A DNA stretch of 64,000 bases from Parasponia andersonii (GCA_002914805.1 JXTB01000554.1:7073-71072); one strand, 5' to 3'. Counted from the first letter of the stretch, positions 13,018 to 26,503 are shown. Numbers and translations: made by a program. Notes: generated from the letters alone by a model not told the origin.

Positions 13018-13673
13018 ACAAGCAAGAAAAACTGGTGTGAAAAAATAAGGGAGTACACTAAAAAACCAAGACCTCTCCAAGTAAAGATCATAAATGAGGG
13101 TGCAAAGGTTTATTAAGCTAGACTACACTCTGCCTTAGATTCAACTTTATATTCAACTTTGAAAAATTTAGGAATAATCCATTAATCCTATAGGCTCTTC
13201 CGCGCTTCAAATATGGAGCAAACCACATTATGTTTGGTAGATGTTAAAGAGTAGAAATTAATAATCATATATTGGATGAACTTACAGACAAACATCCCAA
13301 AAGGATTTGAGTTCCACTGCTAGACAATACTATATGTATGCTTTTGAGAAACTTAATGATAATAGTATTCAACAACAAGAGTTTATACAAATTTATAGCT
13401 AAAATGAGTATAAATTTGCTTAAAACTCTCACACTCATATAGAACAACATCCACAACAAGGTAATCCATTGTGTCCCACCATGTTTTTTATCTCTCACTT
13501 AGCCATACTACTACATATTTTCTTACCATATTTCACCTACTATATCTACTCTTACACCATCCCACCTTCTTAATCAACTTAATTGAGAGACTAAGAAGCA
13601 AAATATTGTTTACAAATGCCCATAAAACACTACACCATAACACATAATTCCAACACCAGATAACTAGACAAAA
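10857..13673. other. intergenic spacer
   Basis: About 2.8 kb of AT-rich DNA between the SINE and the PSY-type gene. It holds a long T-run near 11.49 kb and a dinucleotide repeat near 13.0 kb. The short open frames here (for example around 11.66-11.93 and 12.55-12.80 kb) show no recognisable protein and are likely chance. Confidence 0.6.
12970..13018. repeat. compound (TA)n/(TG)n microsatellite
   Basis: Alternating CATA/TATA passes into eight to ten TG units before TACAAGC. It is a simple sequence repeat likely to vary in length. Confidence 0.9.
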
Positions 13674-14169
13674 CTAACATTCCGGACATTTCCCTGATTG
13701 GGGCTTAGGAGTGTGTCGGTTATTAGCCCCCGATCCCGGATAGTCATTAAGCTCCACATCCATTCTTTCTGGGATAGTCTCAGCATCCCAGATGTTCTCT
13801 GTCCTCACCTGTTTGATATTTGAATAAACATGTTAGTTGTATTAAAAATGCTAGTATCTCGGTATAACATATACAAATAACCACATATACAATGTCTTTG
13901 ACAGATTTAAACAATCTGATCATACCATATGGTTGGTTCCTGGAGGAAGATGAACTTGAACTCCATGCCTCAATCTTTCGATCCCTGATACACGGCACGA
14001 AAAACTTTAGGATTTTAAGAATATGAAAACAAATGAAAGAAAAAGAGAGACTAAGAAGAATAAGAAGTGGGAATTGTTCATTACTTGTAACTGGGATAGC
14101 ATTTGAGAATATCAGGTGAGAAAAACCAAGTAGAATAATAAGTAGAGGAAGGAGAGTCCTTGCAGCCAT
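13674..14169 (-). CDS. PSY-type tyrosine-sulfated peptide hormone precursor, three exons
   Basis: Minus-strand exons 14085-14169, 13926-13984 and 13674-13808 join at GT/AG sites (phases 1 and 0) into a 92-residue protein. Residues 1-24 are a signal peptide (MAARTLLPLLIILLGFSHLI and on). The middle is short and basic (RIERLRHGVQVHLPPG). The C-terminal part reads ERMDVELNDYPGSGANNRHT followed by PKPQ. The Asp70-Tyr71 pair followed by a Pro/Gly/Ala-Asn-x-x-His-x-Pro block is the PSY signature. In that family the Tyr after Asp is sulfated by TPST, the peptide is cleaved out in the secretory pathway, and it acts through PSYR leucine-rich-repeat receptor kinases to balance growth and stress. The precursor ends in GKCPEC, a Cys pair just before the stop. 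The family call rests on the motif and architecture; which PSY member it matches is not resolved. An unspliced reading of exon 1 gives a misleading longer open frame. Confidence 0.88.
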
Positions 14170-14246
14170 ATTCTAGTGGCAATATACTAATCTTCTTAGA
14201 GAAAACTGATACAAATGTTGCTTCTTCTAAAGACGGTAAGGCTCAA

Positions 14247-14253
14247 ATTTATA
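14247..14253 (-). promoter_or_regulatory. candidate TATA box of the PSY-type gene
   Basis: The minus strand reads TATAAAT within ATGTATAAATTTGAGC, 78-84 bp before the ATG. This spacing implies a leader of roughly 50 bases. Confidence 0.5.
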
Positions 14254-15205
14254 CATTTACGTGAGCTGAATGAGATTTTTCTGGATGCTGTCTAATGTTG
14301 TGAAAAGAAATACTCGTATCAGCTTAAAGTCAAAAAGTTGACAAACGACACCTCAAGTCGTGAGGGCTTAACGCGTTTGCAATCTTTTGCTCCTCAGAGT
14401 GTGAACCATAGATTTTAGAAACCAAAAAAAGTAAATTGAGGCCCTAGAAAGAAAATTGCTAAGTGGGGTTTGTCCTGAAAATCGTATGTTATAATATTAT
14501 GGTGAAATAAGAAAAGATGGACCTCACTATGCAAGTGGATTGTGACATAAGAATGACGTTGTTGTGGCAAAATTTTAGCTCCTTCACTAATTTAGGTCAA
14601 GGGATAGTGGGAATCATCATTGTTGCTCAAAGGTATTCAATGAATTTTATATTCACGCAGTGATCATCAAAGTATTTCATACGGAAAACTCTTTAAAACC
14701 AAGGCACTAGTTTTCTGTGTGACTTAATTTTTAGTGGCAGATAGGCTGTGGAAAGGTGAAACAGAACAAAGTAACACCCCACCAAATGTGGTAGCAATTT
14801 TGCCAATTCTTTTTTCCTGTAAGATCACCATATATGATTGACGATCGTATACATTCATATATGCCACTTTGAATCTATATGGTAGAGATTTTTAAGGCAT
14901 ATGTGTTTGTGGATCAACACCTTTATCCACTATTTTCCCCCTGGTTTATGATAAATTATAGAGTAGAATAACGCCACTTTGTCTGTGACAATCAAGATGT
15001 TCCAAGCATAAAGAGTACAAATGAATATCATGATATGATGGTACTGTTATACCAAATTGGCATTTTGCTGCATGTGCCAGCATTATGATTACTCTTTCGG
15101 CCTTTTAACACAAACAAGTTCCGAGCAAGATACAAAAGCACCTGACATAAACGTGCACATGGTCTCAATGTATATACAAATCCCATCCAATAGAACAATT
15201 TCCTG

Positions 15206-15245
15206 TCTAATTCTTATTAGTCAACTCTAATTCTTATTAGTCAAC
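15206..15245. repeat. perfect tandem pair of 20 bp
   Basis: TCTAATTCTTATTAGTCAAC is present twice head to tail with no mismatch, so the duplication is recent. Confidence 0.95.
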
Positions 15246-16289
15246 AGTAAATCAGAGGTAATTTTCACTCATTGAATACAGATATTCTATTTCTAGCTAC
15301 AACTTTTTTCGGCATAATCATCCCACCCATGAAAATTCCTACATCTTTCCAAGTGCTTGTACTGAAATTGTCTCATTAGTGACCATTAAATTACTATAAT
15401 TGACCTGGAAACAGATCATCTTGTTCAAATTTCTTGGCGGTAATTTATTGCACTACTCTTATGCTATATAAAATTTACTAGTTGTAATTAGTAGTAAAAA
15501 ATAATTTCCTACCACTAAGCAAAATAAAGCAGTAATTTGCTAATAAATAAGAAAAACATAAGTTGGAAACACAAGAACCTACTAGGAATCTTCATACTCA
15601 TAACCTTTTAGTTTTTCACAGAAAAGCAATATATGAGTCTATGACATTGGGAGTGGAGAAATCTATATGATAAGCTAGTTTGTTAAACATCAAAGATGTA
15701 GCGTATCAAATGAAAAGAAATCGGACTTGGGTTGATTGGTTCATTTAATTCCCTGACCTCTTTTTTCATTACATGAAGAAAATCAATATTCATAGCTGAA
15801 AACTCCACTATATTACACCCTGATTTATCTTATTAAAAGCATTATATCATTATATTTTTATTGCCCATAACATAATACAGAGAGTATAACACGTCACCAC
15901 GTCTGAAAGTATGAAGAAGAGAAAAACAACTAAAAATATTACATGAACTTTAACGAAGAGAAGTGCTAGCAGTATGCTATTTTACATTTTTTTTTGTTTT
16001 ATGATATAGATTCTATTTAAATGTCTAGCGTTCTAATAATATAATAATAAAATATAAGAGTATAAAAAGAGTATTCGCTAAACTTAATGAATACTCACTT
16101 TTATCTTCTCTTTTTAAAATACTAAAAATATCACATAGAAAATAGAAAGCAATCAGTCGAAAGTAACATTACTACACATGTATCCAAACACTACTTTGTG
16201 TCCTTATCTTTCATCAGGAAATATAGAGAACAAAACACGTATTTCAAGAGTAAAAAGAATTGAATAATCGTGACTTAATTTTTTTATTT

Positions 16290-16345
16290 AAAAAAATCAG
16301 ACTTAATTAATAATTTTTATTTATTATAAATTAAAAAAATATTTA
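16290..16345 (-). mobile_element. possible SINE 3'-end fragment
   Basis: The plus strand GACTTAATTAATAATTTTTA and the following TTATTATAAATTAAAAAAAT parallel the 3' end of the SINE at 39.94-40.13 kb (GACTTAACTAATGACTTCCA, then CTTATTACAAATTAAAAAAA). Only about 50 bp match and no flanking duplication is visible, so this is a remnant at best. Confidence 0.4.
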
Positions 16346-16373
16346 TTATTTAAGACAAAAATCTTAAATAATA
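16344..16373. repeat. perfect 12-bp inverted repeat (hairpin)
   Basis: TATTATTTAAGA, a six-base loop, then TCTTAAATAATA. It lies directly beside the SINE-like fragment. All A/T-rich, so chance is possible. Confidence 0.8.
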
Positions 16374-18646
16374 AACGTTCTTACAACAACTAAATAACAA
16401 ATAAAATACACAAAAAAAAAAAAAGTTAATTTACTATTTTATTTTCTCTCCACGATAATATTGGACAAATGTAGCATGCTACTTTACGTTTACGTTACCA
16501 ATACGTAATAGCCATGGCTAAAAGCCTAAAAGGTTGTTTTAAGTTGAAACTAAAAGCCTTAACATCCTCTAAAAGTTGAGAAAGTTAAAATAAAAGTTAA
16601 AAGAGAAAAGCAGAAAGAAAGATGGTTTAGACTCGTTTTAGTGCCAGCCAGGACCAGATTTTTTCCTCTAAATTTCCTTTCGCCTATATATGAATAGCTT
16701 TTAATAGACTCATATTTTATTCAGAAGCCATGGAAACAAAAAAGGTTGGTAGAAATGGAATGAATAAAGTGGGAAGCACACAGAGTATTTATACAAGGCT
16801 TTGAAAAGGTAACTAAAAGTGCTACTATAGGAAAGCCAAATGTTATGTTCCATGCTTCCCACTTTGCCTCTTGTTTTTCGAGTCTCTATATCTTTTTTGT
16901 TTCTTTATTTATTTATTTGTCTTTGTGTGTGAAAATTAAAACAAATACTTGAATTATGGGAGCTCCAATCTCCATGGATTTAATCTTTTGATTTGATAAT
17001 CTCAACAAGGGCCAAAAAGGGTATTATTATAAACGTCAACTAACACAATCAGTCCAATGTCGGCATTTCCTTTTCAGCTGGGGCAGAGAGCTTGGAAAGA
17101 GGTGGAAATTATGCTATTATTACTTTTGGGAATAGAAGTTTACATTACTATTTGGTTCTTGGAATGAAATTGAATTGTAGTGTAATGTAGTGCTTGACAG
17201 TGAAATTGAATTGTACTTGCAATGGAGTGGAGTTGGACTACGAATATGAATTATATTAGAATGCTTGATTGAAACTTATTGCCGTTGAAAAAGGAATAAA
17301 CAATTGTACTAACAAAAATGCCCTTATTTTGGATTTTCTGCTAGGGAAGGGTAAAGTTGGGTTTTCTGGAAACTGGCATAAATGAAAACCTTGTCCCTTA
17401 GATAGTGAGAAAACTATTACAATTTACCCCTAAAAACAAATTTATAACAATTTCATCATCAGCTGAAAATTGAAATTGTGTTTACAAAATTGAACCTTTA
17501 CGGCAACTGTCATTCAATTATACAGAACATTTCTATGGAATCAAACACCTCGAAGAAATACAAAAGTCAAGGTGACTAATCTTTCACTAATTGCTTTGGG
17601 AAATTGGAATATGTCCCATTATGGGATTCATCCGAGGTTTGTCAAAATCACACTGTACTCCGTGATTAAAGACTCCGTGATTAAAGAGATTATTATACCA
17701 ATCATATTAACCGCACCGCACCATACTGCAATAAAATTTTATATTCATACATATAATAAATAGGAGAAAAAAAACATACATGTATTTTAATGATTTCAAA
17801 TGGACCTCCTAAAGCCCCAGTTTAATTAGGTGAATTTATGAGTGGTATTTTTTTTTTTTTTGGTCTTAATGACTTTTTAGGACTATTTTTTGGGTGATTT
17901 TTTTAGTACTAGTCGTATAACTTATAACAGTTGCAAAAATATCTTAGTTTTTATGAAAAATAGTCAGGAAAAAAAAAAAATCATGCTGGCCCAAATTACT
18001 CATATTCATGGCCAAATCCCAGTTTTCAAACCATCAACTATCAACTAAGGGATATAGAGTTGACGAGGAGTAACTTCGGCCAAATGACTTTAGAAAGTTT
18101 TGGAAAGTAATACTCATATGTGTAGGTTGTATAATAATATTTTACGCTCTAAATTACAATCAGTAGAAAATTTTTCCGCATTATAAAAAATTACAAAAAT
18201 TGTATCACTTATACATATACACATAATTTTTTAACACTTACAATTTAAGTATGGATTTGATTGGATATTTTAAAGTGAAAAATATATCCGATTTACATAG
18301 AAATGAAGATTTCAGAAATTCTATCCAATCTAATTTGCAGATATACATATATCTAAATTTTTGCAATTTAAATGCATTGGTGTAGAATGAATCAAATCTT
18401 TTTAGTTATATTTTTTTCCATTTATATCCATGTTATTTTAGTTTTTCCCTTCTTTTAAGTTTTAATAAACTAAGGAACTTATCTATCAAACAAGGATATT
18501 TTCCTACTCCAACTCTTTTTTTTTTAAGAGTGCTCTTTGTTTTGTTGGTTTTTGATGGCAGTCTGGCAGCTTCTGTACTCATGGAAAATGATTAGGAGTC
18601 AACCGAGTTCCAACACAGCTGTTATCATCTTTTTTTCCTTTTTTTT

Positions 18647-19916
18647 TGTAAGAATTAAATTAACAATAACATGCAATATATAAGGTTACAAAAATATTTA
18701 ACAAACGTTTATAATAAACTGTAAAATAAAATTTAAAGTTACCAAAAGTTTGATCCACACTTCAATGGAATTTCAATAGCACTTCAGAAATACTATGATC
18801 GTCGAGGCCTGTGTAGGACACAGTGTCCTTAAAACTGATTCGCTCCCTCTACTAGAATGCTTGAGGACTTTAGCTAGTATCAGTTTCTCAGGATACAACG
18901 ACAAAGAGTGGCATGCAAAGCACCAACACCTCCACTCTAGGAACTAGATAGTTTTGAACTCCAACACACTAAGAACCCTAGCTATGAAATTCTTAAACAC
19001 TCAAAGAACTTCAGCTAGTAAACTCAACAACTCAAAAACATTCGAAAAACTAGAGAAATTGAGAGATGGCGGTAGAGAGAAATCAGAGAGGAAGCTACTG
19101 ATTTTGAGTGTGTAGAATGATATGGGGAAACGCTCCTTTTATAATCATTTGGAGTGGGAGGTTACAGACCATACTTTCAATTGGAATAAATCCAATAAAG
19201 CCAAATATGGCTGTTACATGGCCAAAAAAAACACCTAGCACTAATGCTTGGCAGAATGGGAGATTTCTAGAACCTCCTCCATGGCTGTTACAAAGCTAAA
19301 ATGCCTAGCATAGCCATAAAAAAGTTGGCAGTTTTCTAAAGAAAAATGCTTGGCAGTTTTACATGTAACTGACTATTGAATTGAAGCAGAATTGAAAAAA
19401 AAAAAAATCTGGCCTATAGCAAAAGATTGGGCTTACAAGAGTCTAAGTTTTCGACCCGGCATTCGTGTCCATAGGTGCGGGCACACACGAGCCCATACAA
19501 ATTCAGGCCCAAGCCCGATGATTTGCACCCTCCCTGCGCGCGCCTGAGAGAGCATCTGTGGTAGTTATTCTTACCACCATCACAAAATATGGTTCTATAT
19601 AAACTAATAGTAATAAGCTTCTCCCACCAATGTGGGACTTCTTGTTTTTCCTTTTAATTTTCAATTCCAATGGTACACTTTTGAGCGACAATTTCTCATT
19701 CATCCGTACACCATTTTGAGTATGTGAATAAACGAAATTGATATCCTCGTGGAAGAGAATAAGAATTCACCAAGACTTTTCATCAACAAGATATGAGTCC
19801 CACTCAATTTCTTAGCTTCAAAATGATTCATAAAAATAGATTTTATAACAATTTTAGTCTTTATAAATTACTTGGGCTTCCAAGCCCATATTCAATTCTT
19901 AACCTATTTTCTGACA
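18647..19916 (-). repeat. left LTR (3' LTR) of the Copia element
   Basis: 1270 bp beginning TGTAAGAATTAAATTAAC and ending TTTTCTGACA, collinear with the right copy at 24983-26262. The flanking TTTTT is one half of the target duplication. Confidence 0.93.
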
Positions 19917-22900
19917 ATTCCCCACATGAATGAAAATTATAAAAGGAGAGACTACAAACTCTAGACTAAGTGATAGAGTTCTATGAACGAATCCTGCATA
20001 GGATAGGTAGGTAATTCCCTTTGAACTTTCCCTCGTGAAAATATATTTACTTTACTGACTGAATAGTAGACATGATATCTTTGAACTATTCTATCATTCA
20101 TGTAAATGATGATATACTTCACACAGGAATCTTTCTTAACACATCTAGTTCTTACAATTATGTTCATTTCTGCAAGAGTTTCTAAAGAATTAAGCCCTCA
20201 TAACACATAGGTGATTTCTTATTAAGAGTAACCCGCATTACTCCGCTCAGTTTCCTGACGCATAAGAATCATTAAAATCCTTTGCTTACCCTATTCCTTA
20301 CGGGTATCACTGTTTTTCAATACAGGAATAGACATGAAGGTAATACCATCACAGGAGGATAATCCCCACAGTGATCCAACTAAGTCTTTACAATTAAGTT
20401 GTCCCTTTGAACCTAGATCTTGGGATCTCCAGTCAACTAGGTTGGGTTTCCATTATATAGACTTTTACTTCATGGGATTTAGTCCCATTCCTCTTGATGA
20501 TTTGTCAACTAACTCTCTGTTCAACCCTTTGGTTAGCAGATCCGCTAAGTCATCCTTAGACTTCACATAGTCTATAAAAATAATTTCCGTTGAGAGTAGT
20601 TGTCTAATGGTATTATGTCTACGACGTATGTCTAGACTTACCATTATACATGTTACTCTATGCCCTTCCAATAGCCGATTGACTATCACAATGTATAGAT
20701 ATTGGCGGCACAGGCTTAGGCCAACCTAGAATATCTTCTAAGAAATGGCGTAGCCATTCAGCCTCTTCACCACATTTATCTAGAGCTATAAACTTATATT
20801 CCATCGTAGATTGGGCTATAATAGTTTGTTTTGAAGATTTCCATGATACAACTGCTTCAGCTAGTGTGAACACATACCCACTAGTAGACTTTGAGTCTTT
20901 TATATCAGATATCCAATTTGTATCGCTATATCCTTCTAAAACTGCAGGATATCTGTTATAGTGTAGTCCGTAGTCACGAGTATATCGTAAGTACCTAAGT
21001 ACTTTCACAATTCCTTTCAAATGTTCAGCACTTGGATTACTCGTATATCTACTCAGTCTACTGACTGTGTAGGCTATCTGGCCTTGTGCAACTCATCAAG
21101 TACATCAGACTACCAATCACTCTTGAGTAATCTACTTGAGAAACACTCTCACCTTTATTCTTATGAAGATGCTGACTCATGTCTATCGGAGTTCTGGACA
21201 CTCCAGAATCATCGTTGTTGAATTTCTCCAAAATTTTGTCCACATAGTGTGATTGATTAAGTATGAGTCCATCAGACATTCTTATAATTTTAATTTCCAA
21301 AATTACATCAGCTAGACCCATATATTTCATGTCAAATTTGGAGTTCAACATATTCTTAGTAGATTTGATCATCTTGTCATTACTACCAATAATGAGCATG
21401 TCATCAACATAAAGACATAAAATAATGTAGTCATTTTCAGTGTTTTTGACATAGACACATTTGTCACACTCATTGATTTTAAAACCATTAGCAAGCATTA
21501 CTCTGTCAAACTTTACATGCCATTGCTTTGGTGCTTGCTTCAAGCTATACAGAAACTTGACCAGTTTACAGACTTTCTTTTCTTGTCTAGGAATAACAAA
21601 ACCTTCAGGTTGTTCCATATAGATTTCTTCATCTAGATCTCCATTAAGAAAGGCTATTTTTACATCCATTTGGTGTACTTCAAGATTCCGTAGAGTGGTA
21701 ATCCCAAGTATCATCCTTATAGAATTTATTCTTATCACCGAAAAATAAGTATCAAAGTAATCTAGGCCTTTCTTTTGTCTATAACCTTTGATAACCAATC
21801 TAACCTTATATTTGTCAATTGTTCCATCTGCTTTTATTTTCCTTTTGAAAATCCATTTCGAACCAAGTGGCTTACATCCTAAAGGAAGATCCACTAGTTC
21901 CCATGTATGATTTTGCAAGATAGAATCAATTTCGCTCTTAATGGCCTCTTTCCACAAAGGTCCCTCAACAGAGCAAATAGCTTCTTGGAAGCTTTGAGGT
22001 TCACTTTCCAACATGTAAACTAAAAAATTCGGACCAAAAGATTTTTCAGTTCTCGCTCTTTTACTACATCTAGGCTCATCTTCAAAGACTTGTTCTTGGT
22101 CTTGACTATTCTCAGTGATATCCTCATAATTTCGTTTAGATATACTAGGTACTTCCTTAGATTTATACAGAAATTCATGTTCAAAGAACGATGCATTTCT
22201 CGATTCCTTTATTATGTTCTTGTGTATGTCTGGAATTTGTGACTCATATATAAGAAACCGATAAGCACTACTATTATGTGCATAACCAATGAAAATGCAA
22301 TCTACTGTCTTTGGTCCTATTTTCACCTTTTTAGGTATAGGTACCAATACCTTAGCAAGATATCCCCATACTCACAAGTATTTGTAGGAAGGCTTTTACC
22401 TTTCCACAGTTCATAATGTATCTTTTCTTCTTTCTTACGGGGTACCTTATTTAAAAGGTAATTAGCTGTTAAAACAGCTTTCCCCCAAATGTTCTGAGGT
22501 AACCCAAAACTTAACAGCAACGTATTCATCATCTCTTTCAAGGTATGATTTTTCCTCTCAGCAACACCATTTGACTGAGGCGAATAAGGCGGAGTGACTT
22601 CATGTATTATTCCTTGTTGTGCACAGAGTTCACCAAAAGGTGATTCATACTCTCCACCACGATCACTTCTAATCATCTTAATCTTCTTATTAAGTTGATT
22701 TTCGATCTCATTCTTATAGAGAATAAACTTCTCTATTGCTTCGTCCTCGGATTTTAGTAAAATCCACATAATAATATTTTGTACTATCATCGACAACAGT
22801 AATAAAATACTTATTACCTCCCCTTGTTTGTACAAATTTTAAATCATAAATATTACTGTGAACTAAATCAAGGGGTTCAGTATTTCTTTCAATAGTTTAA

Positions 22901-24777
22901 AAAGATGACCTTGTCAATTTTACCTCAACACAAGTTTGACACTTATATTTTGTATCGATTTGGAAATCAGGAATATGATTTAAGTTAATTAATCTACGTA
23001 TAGTATCATAATTAATATGTCATAGTCTACCATGTCATAAAGTAGAAGACTCAATCAAGTAAGCAGAAGAACTAGCTTTATTGATATTGGGCTTTACAGT
23101 CATTACATTTAGTTTGAACATACCCCCAGATTCATATTCCTTTCTCACAAAAAGACCATTTTTGGTCAATACAAATTTTATCTGGCTCAAACACCATACA
23201 GAATCCGTGCTTATTCAGAAGTGAACCAGACATAAGGTTCTTACGGATATGCGGTATGTACATCACGTTATTCAAAGTCAGTTCCTTCCCAGAGGTCATC
23301 TTTAGCACCACTTTGCCCAAACCTTGTACTTCAGAGGTAGCTGAATTACCCATAAAGAGCTTCTCCCTATTCCCTACCGGTTCAAAAGTTGTGAACAGGC
23401 CCTTGTCAGAACAAACATTTCTTGAAGCTCCAGTATCAATCCACCATTCCTTTGGATTGGACCCAACAAGGTTGACTTCATAAATGACTGCAGACAGACT
23501 TATGTCTTCTACATCTTTTGTGATGCCATCCACCACATTAGCTTCATTCTTCTTCTTCTTTGGAAGTTGGCAATCTGAAGTCCTGTGACCCATCTTGTCA
23601 CAGTTAAAGCATTTTCCTTGAAATTTTTGCTTCTTACCCACTCCACCTTTAGGTCCTAGCTTGGATCCTCTCTTTGACTTGTTCCTCTTAACCTTGGAGC
23701 CTTGATCATGCTCCACAACATTTGTCTTTGCCCCAGACGTACTAGTCGTGGCTCCTATCTTTTCAGCACATCTATTGTCTTCTTCAATGCAGAGAGCCTT
23801 ATAACAAGGTCTTCAAGGCTCATAGCCTTTTGGCCTGTGTTTTAGGTAGCTCTTGAAATCCTTCCATGAAGGGGATAGCTTCTCAATAATAGTAGCTACT
23901 TAGAAGGGTTCACAAAGAGCCATCCCTTCTGCCTGAATCTCATGGAGAATCAATTGAAACTCCTAAACTTGACTGATTACAGTTTTTGAGTCGACTATTT
24001 TATAATCAAAGAAGCATCCCATCACAAATTTCTTGGAACCAGCATCCTCAGTTGTATATTTATGGCCTAGTGACTCCCACAGTTCCTTTGTCATTTTCTT
24101 ATTATGATATACACTATATAATGAATCGGTCAGACCATTCATTACATAGTTTCGACATAAGTAGACAGATTATTTCCAAGCATCCACCGCAGCAAGAACT
24201 TGGAAATCTTGCTCATCTTCTCTGACTTTTGGAGCCTCTTCAGTCAAAAACCTTGTAAGGTTCAATGTGATCAGATAAAATAGCATTTTTTGCTGCCACA
24301 TTTTGAAATTCAAACCATTGAACTTTTCAGGCTTCTTTCCATGGTGCGTTGCTGGTATCATTGGAGTCACAAGAGGGTTTGGCACTCGAGTCATAGCAGG
24401 GACTGGCACTGTCACTACAAATGCCACAGCAGGCTGTTGAGAACTAGCCATGTTCTCGGTATTGACAACATCAGCATTGTTGTTTGCCATCTCTGAAATT
24501 AATCCATCAAAGATTATTAATTTCAGTACAAATTTTTTCCCAGGAAAGGCCGGAGGGTTCACAAATAAGTCCTACTTAAAATCCTGCCTCCTAAACAGAA
24601 TTTCAAAGAAACTCCCAAGAAAGACGTGGAGGGGTCATAGTTGCTTCCTCTTCAAACCCGGTCTCCTTAGACAAAACACAAATTCTCCTCCATAAGAATT
24701 CCACCCCAAGAATAATTGTAATAACAAAGCAGTAGAGCAATATATATATATTCAAACAGCTAGAATTATATATATTG

Positions 24778-24960
24778 CAAATGTGAGCATAAAGAATTCA
24801 ACAAATAAATTCTAACATGCAACCTAGCATAAAGAATTTAATAGATAAATTCTAACATGCAACTTAGCATAAAAAATAAAATAAATTCTAACATGCAACC
24901 TAGCATAAAGGATTTAATAAAATAAATTCTAACATGCAACCTAATAAAAACCTTATATAA
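24778..24960. repeat. short tandem repeats beside the Copia 5' LTR
   Basis: The phrase AAATTCTAACATGCAAC with CTAGCATAAAGAATTTAAT-like linkers recurs about four times at spacings of roughly 50-60 bp. It lies in the leader between LTR and gag. Confidence 0.8.
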
Positions 24961-24982
24961 AGCAATGATTCAGTTTCAAGAT

Positions 24983-26262
24983 TGTAAGAATTAAATTAAC
25001 AATAATATGCAATATATAAGGTTACAAAAATATTTAACAAACGTTTACAATAAACTTTAAAACAAAATTTAAAGTTACCAAAAGTTTGGTCCACACTTCA
25101 ATGGAATTTCAGTAGCACTTCGGAAACACTGTTATCATCGAGACCTGTACAGGACATAGTGTCCTTAAAACTGACTCGCTCCCTCCACTAGAATGCTTGA
25201 GAACTTTAACTAGCGTCAGTTTCCGAGGATACAATGACAAAGAGTGGCAGGCAAAGTACCAACACCTCTACTCTAGGAACTAGATAGTTTTGAACTTCAA
25301 CACACTAAGAACCCGAGCTACAAAATTCCTAAACACTCAAAGAACTTCAGTTAGTAAACTCAATAACTCAAGAACATTCGAAAAACTAAAGAAATTAAGA
25401 GAGGGCAGTAGAGAGAAATCAGAGAGGAAGCTACTGATTTTTGGTATGTAGAATGAGGTAGGGAAGCTCTCCTTTTATAGTCATTTGGAGTGGGAGGTTA
25501 CAGACCATACTTTCAATTGGAATAAATCCAATAAAGCAAAATATGGCTGTTACAGGGCCAAAAAAACCCCTAGCACTAATGCTTGGCAGAATGAGAGATT
25601 TCTAGAACCTCCTCCATGGCTGTTACAAAGCCAAAACGCCTAGCATAGCCATAAAAAGGTTGGTATTTTTCTAAAGGAAAATACTTGGCAGTTTTACATA
25701 TAACTGACCATTAAATTGAAGCAGAATTGAAAAAAAAAAATAATCTGGCCCGTAGCAAAAGATTGGGCTTACAAGAGTCCAAGTTTTCGGCCCGACATTC
25801 GTGTCCGCAGATGCGGGCACACACGAGCCCATGCAAATTCAGGCCTAAGCCTGATGATTTGCACCCCCCTAGGCACGCCTGAGAGAGCATCTATGGTAGT
25901 TATTCTTACCATCATCACAAAACATGGCTCTATATAAACAAATAGGAATAAGCTTCTCCCACCAATGTGGGACTTCTTGTTTTTCATTTCATTTTTCAAT
26001 TCCAATTGTACATTTTTGAGCGATAATTTCTCATTCATCCGTGCACCATTTTGAGCGTGTGAATATACGAAATCGATGTTCCCGCGGAAGATAACAATAA
26101 GTCACCAAGACCTTTCATCAACAAGATATAGGTCCCACTCAATTTTTTAGCTTCAAAATGGTTCATAAAAATGAGTTTTATAACAATTTTAGTTTTTATA
26201 AATTACTTGGGCTTCCAAGCCCAACCTAAGCCCATATTCAATTCTTAACCCATTTTCTGACA
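24983..26262 (-). repeat. right LTR (5' LTR) of the Copia element
   Basis: 1280 bp, collinear with the left LTR with scattered substitutions and small length differences. Ends TTTTCTGACA and is followed by TTTTT. The minus strand just inside reads ATCTTGAAACTGAATC and not the usual initiator-Met primer site TGGTATCAGAGC. Confidence 0.93.
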
Positions 26263-26503
26263 TTTTTGTCTCATTTCTTTCATATATTCTTAGTCGAGAT
26301 ATTTAACGTAGGGATGTTTAAGGGATGATTATGTAATGTTATTGGACTAATAGTGAATGCTGCTCACAAGGGTGACTTAACAACATATTCAAACTAAACC
26401 AATAAGTGCGACGTGGTGCAATTATTTTACTTGGTGGTTTGGTTTGTGATGTGCTTTGAAATAGGTAATGTGATTTTTATTTCACGATTAACTGAATCGT
26501 ACC

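Larger units (their letters stand above)
14254..18646. other. intergenic spacer
   Basis: About 4.4 kb of AT-rich DNA without a gene I can support. It contains a perfect 20-bp tandem pair, a SINE 3'-end fragment and a perfect 12-bp hairpin, listed separately. The open frame at 17572-17763 has no protein-like features. Confidence 0.6.
18647..26262 (-). mobile_element. full-length Ty1/Copia LTR retrotransposon, fossil
   Basis: Two long LTRs bracket about 5.1 kb of interior. Both begin TGTAAG and end CTGACA, and the element is flanked on each side by TTTTT, a 5-bp target duplication. On the minus strand the order is gag (about 24.2-24.6 kb), a CCHC knuckle (CFNCDKMGHRTSDC) and protease (WWIDTGASRNVCSD) at about 23.2-23.7 kb, integrase (PYSPQSNGVAERKNHTLKEM) at about 22.4-22.8 kb, reverse transcriptase with YVDDMLIIGS near 21.4 kb, and RNase H near 20.7-21.0 kb. 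Integrase before reverse transcriptase marks Copia. A purine run (ATGTGGGGAAT) sits against the 3' LTR. All parts are present but the coding region is broken in roughly four to six places. The LTRs differ by very roughly 5-8% by eye, suggesting insertion some millions of years ago. Confidence 0.95.

Noticed and set aside
12931-13116. Plus-strand open frame with CVCVCV-type sequence
   Set aside because: It is translated (TA)n/(TG)n microsatellite.
13780-14169. 129-residue reading through both introns of the PSY-type gene
   Set aside because: It retains intron sequence; splicing at clear GT/AG sites instead yields a family-typical precursor.
15960-16500. Possible inverted ends around GTGCTAGCAGTATGCTA and GTAGCATGCTAC
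   Set aside because: The match is short and no target duplication or longer arm could be found.
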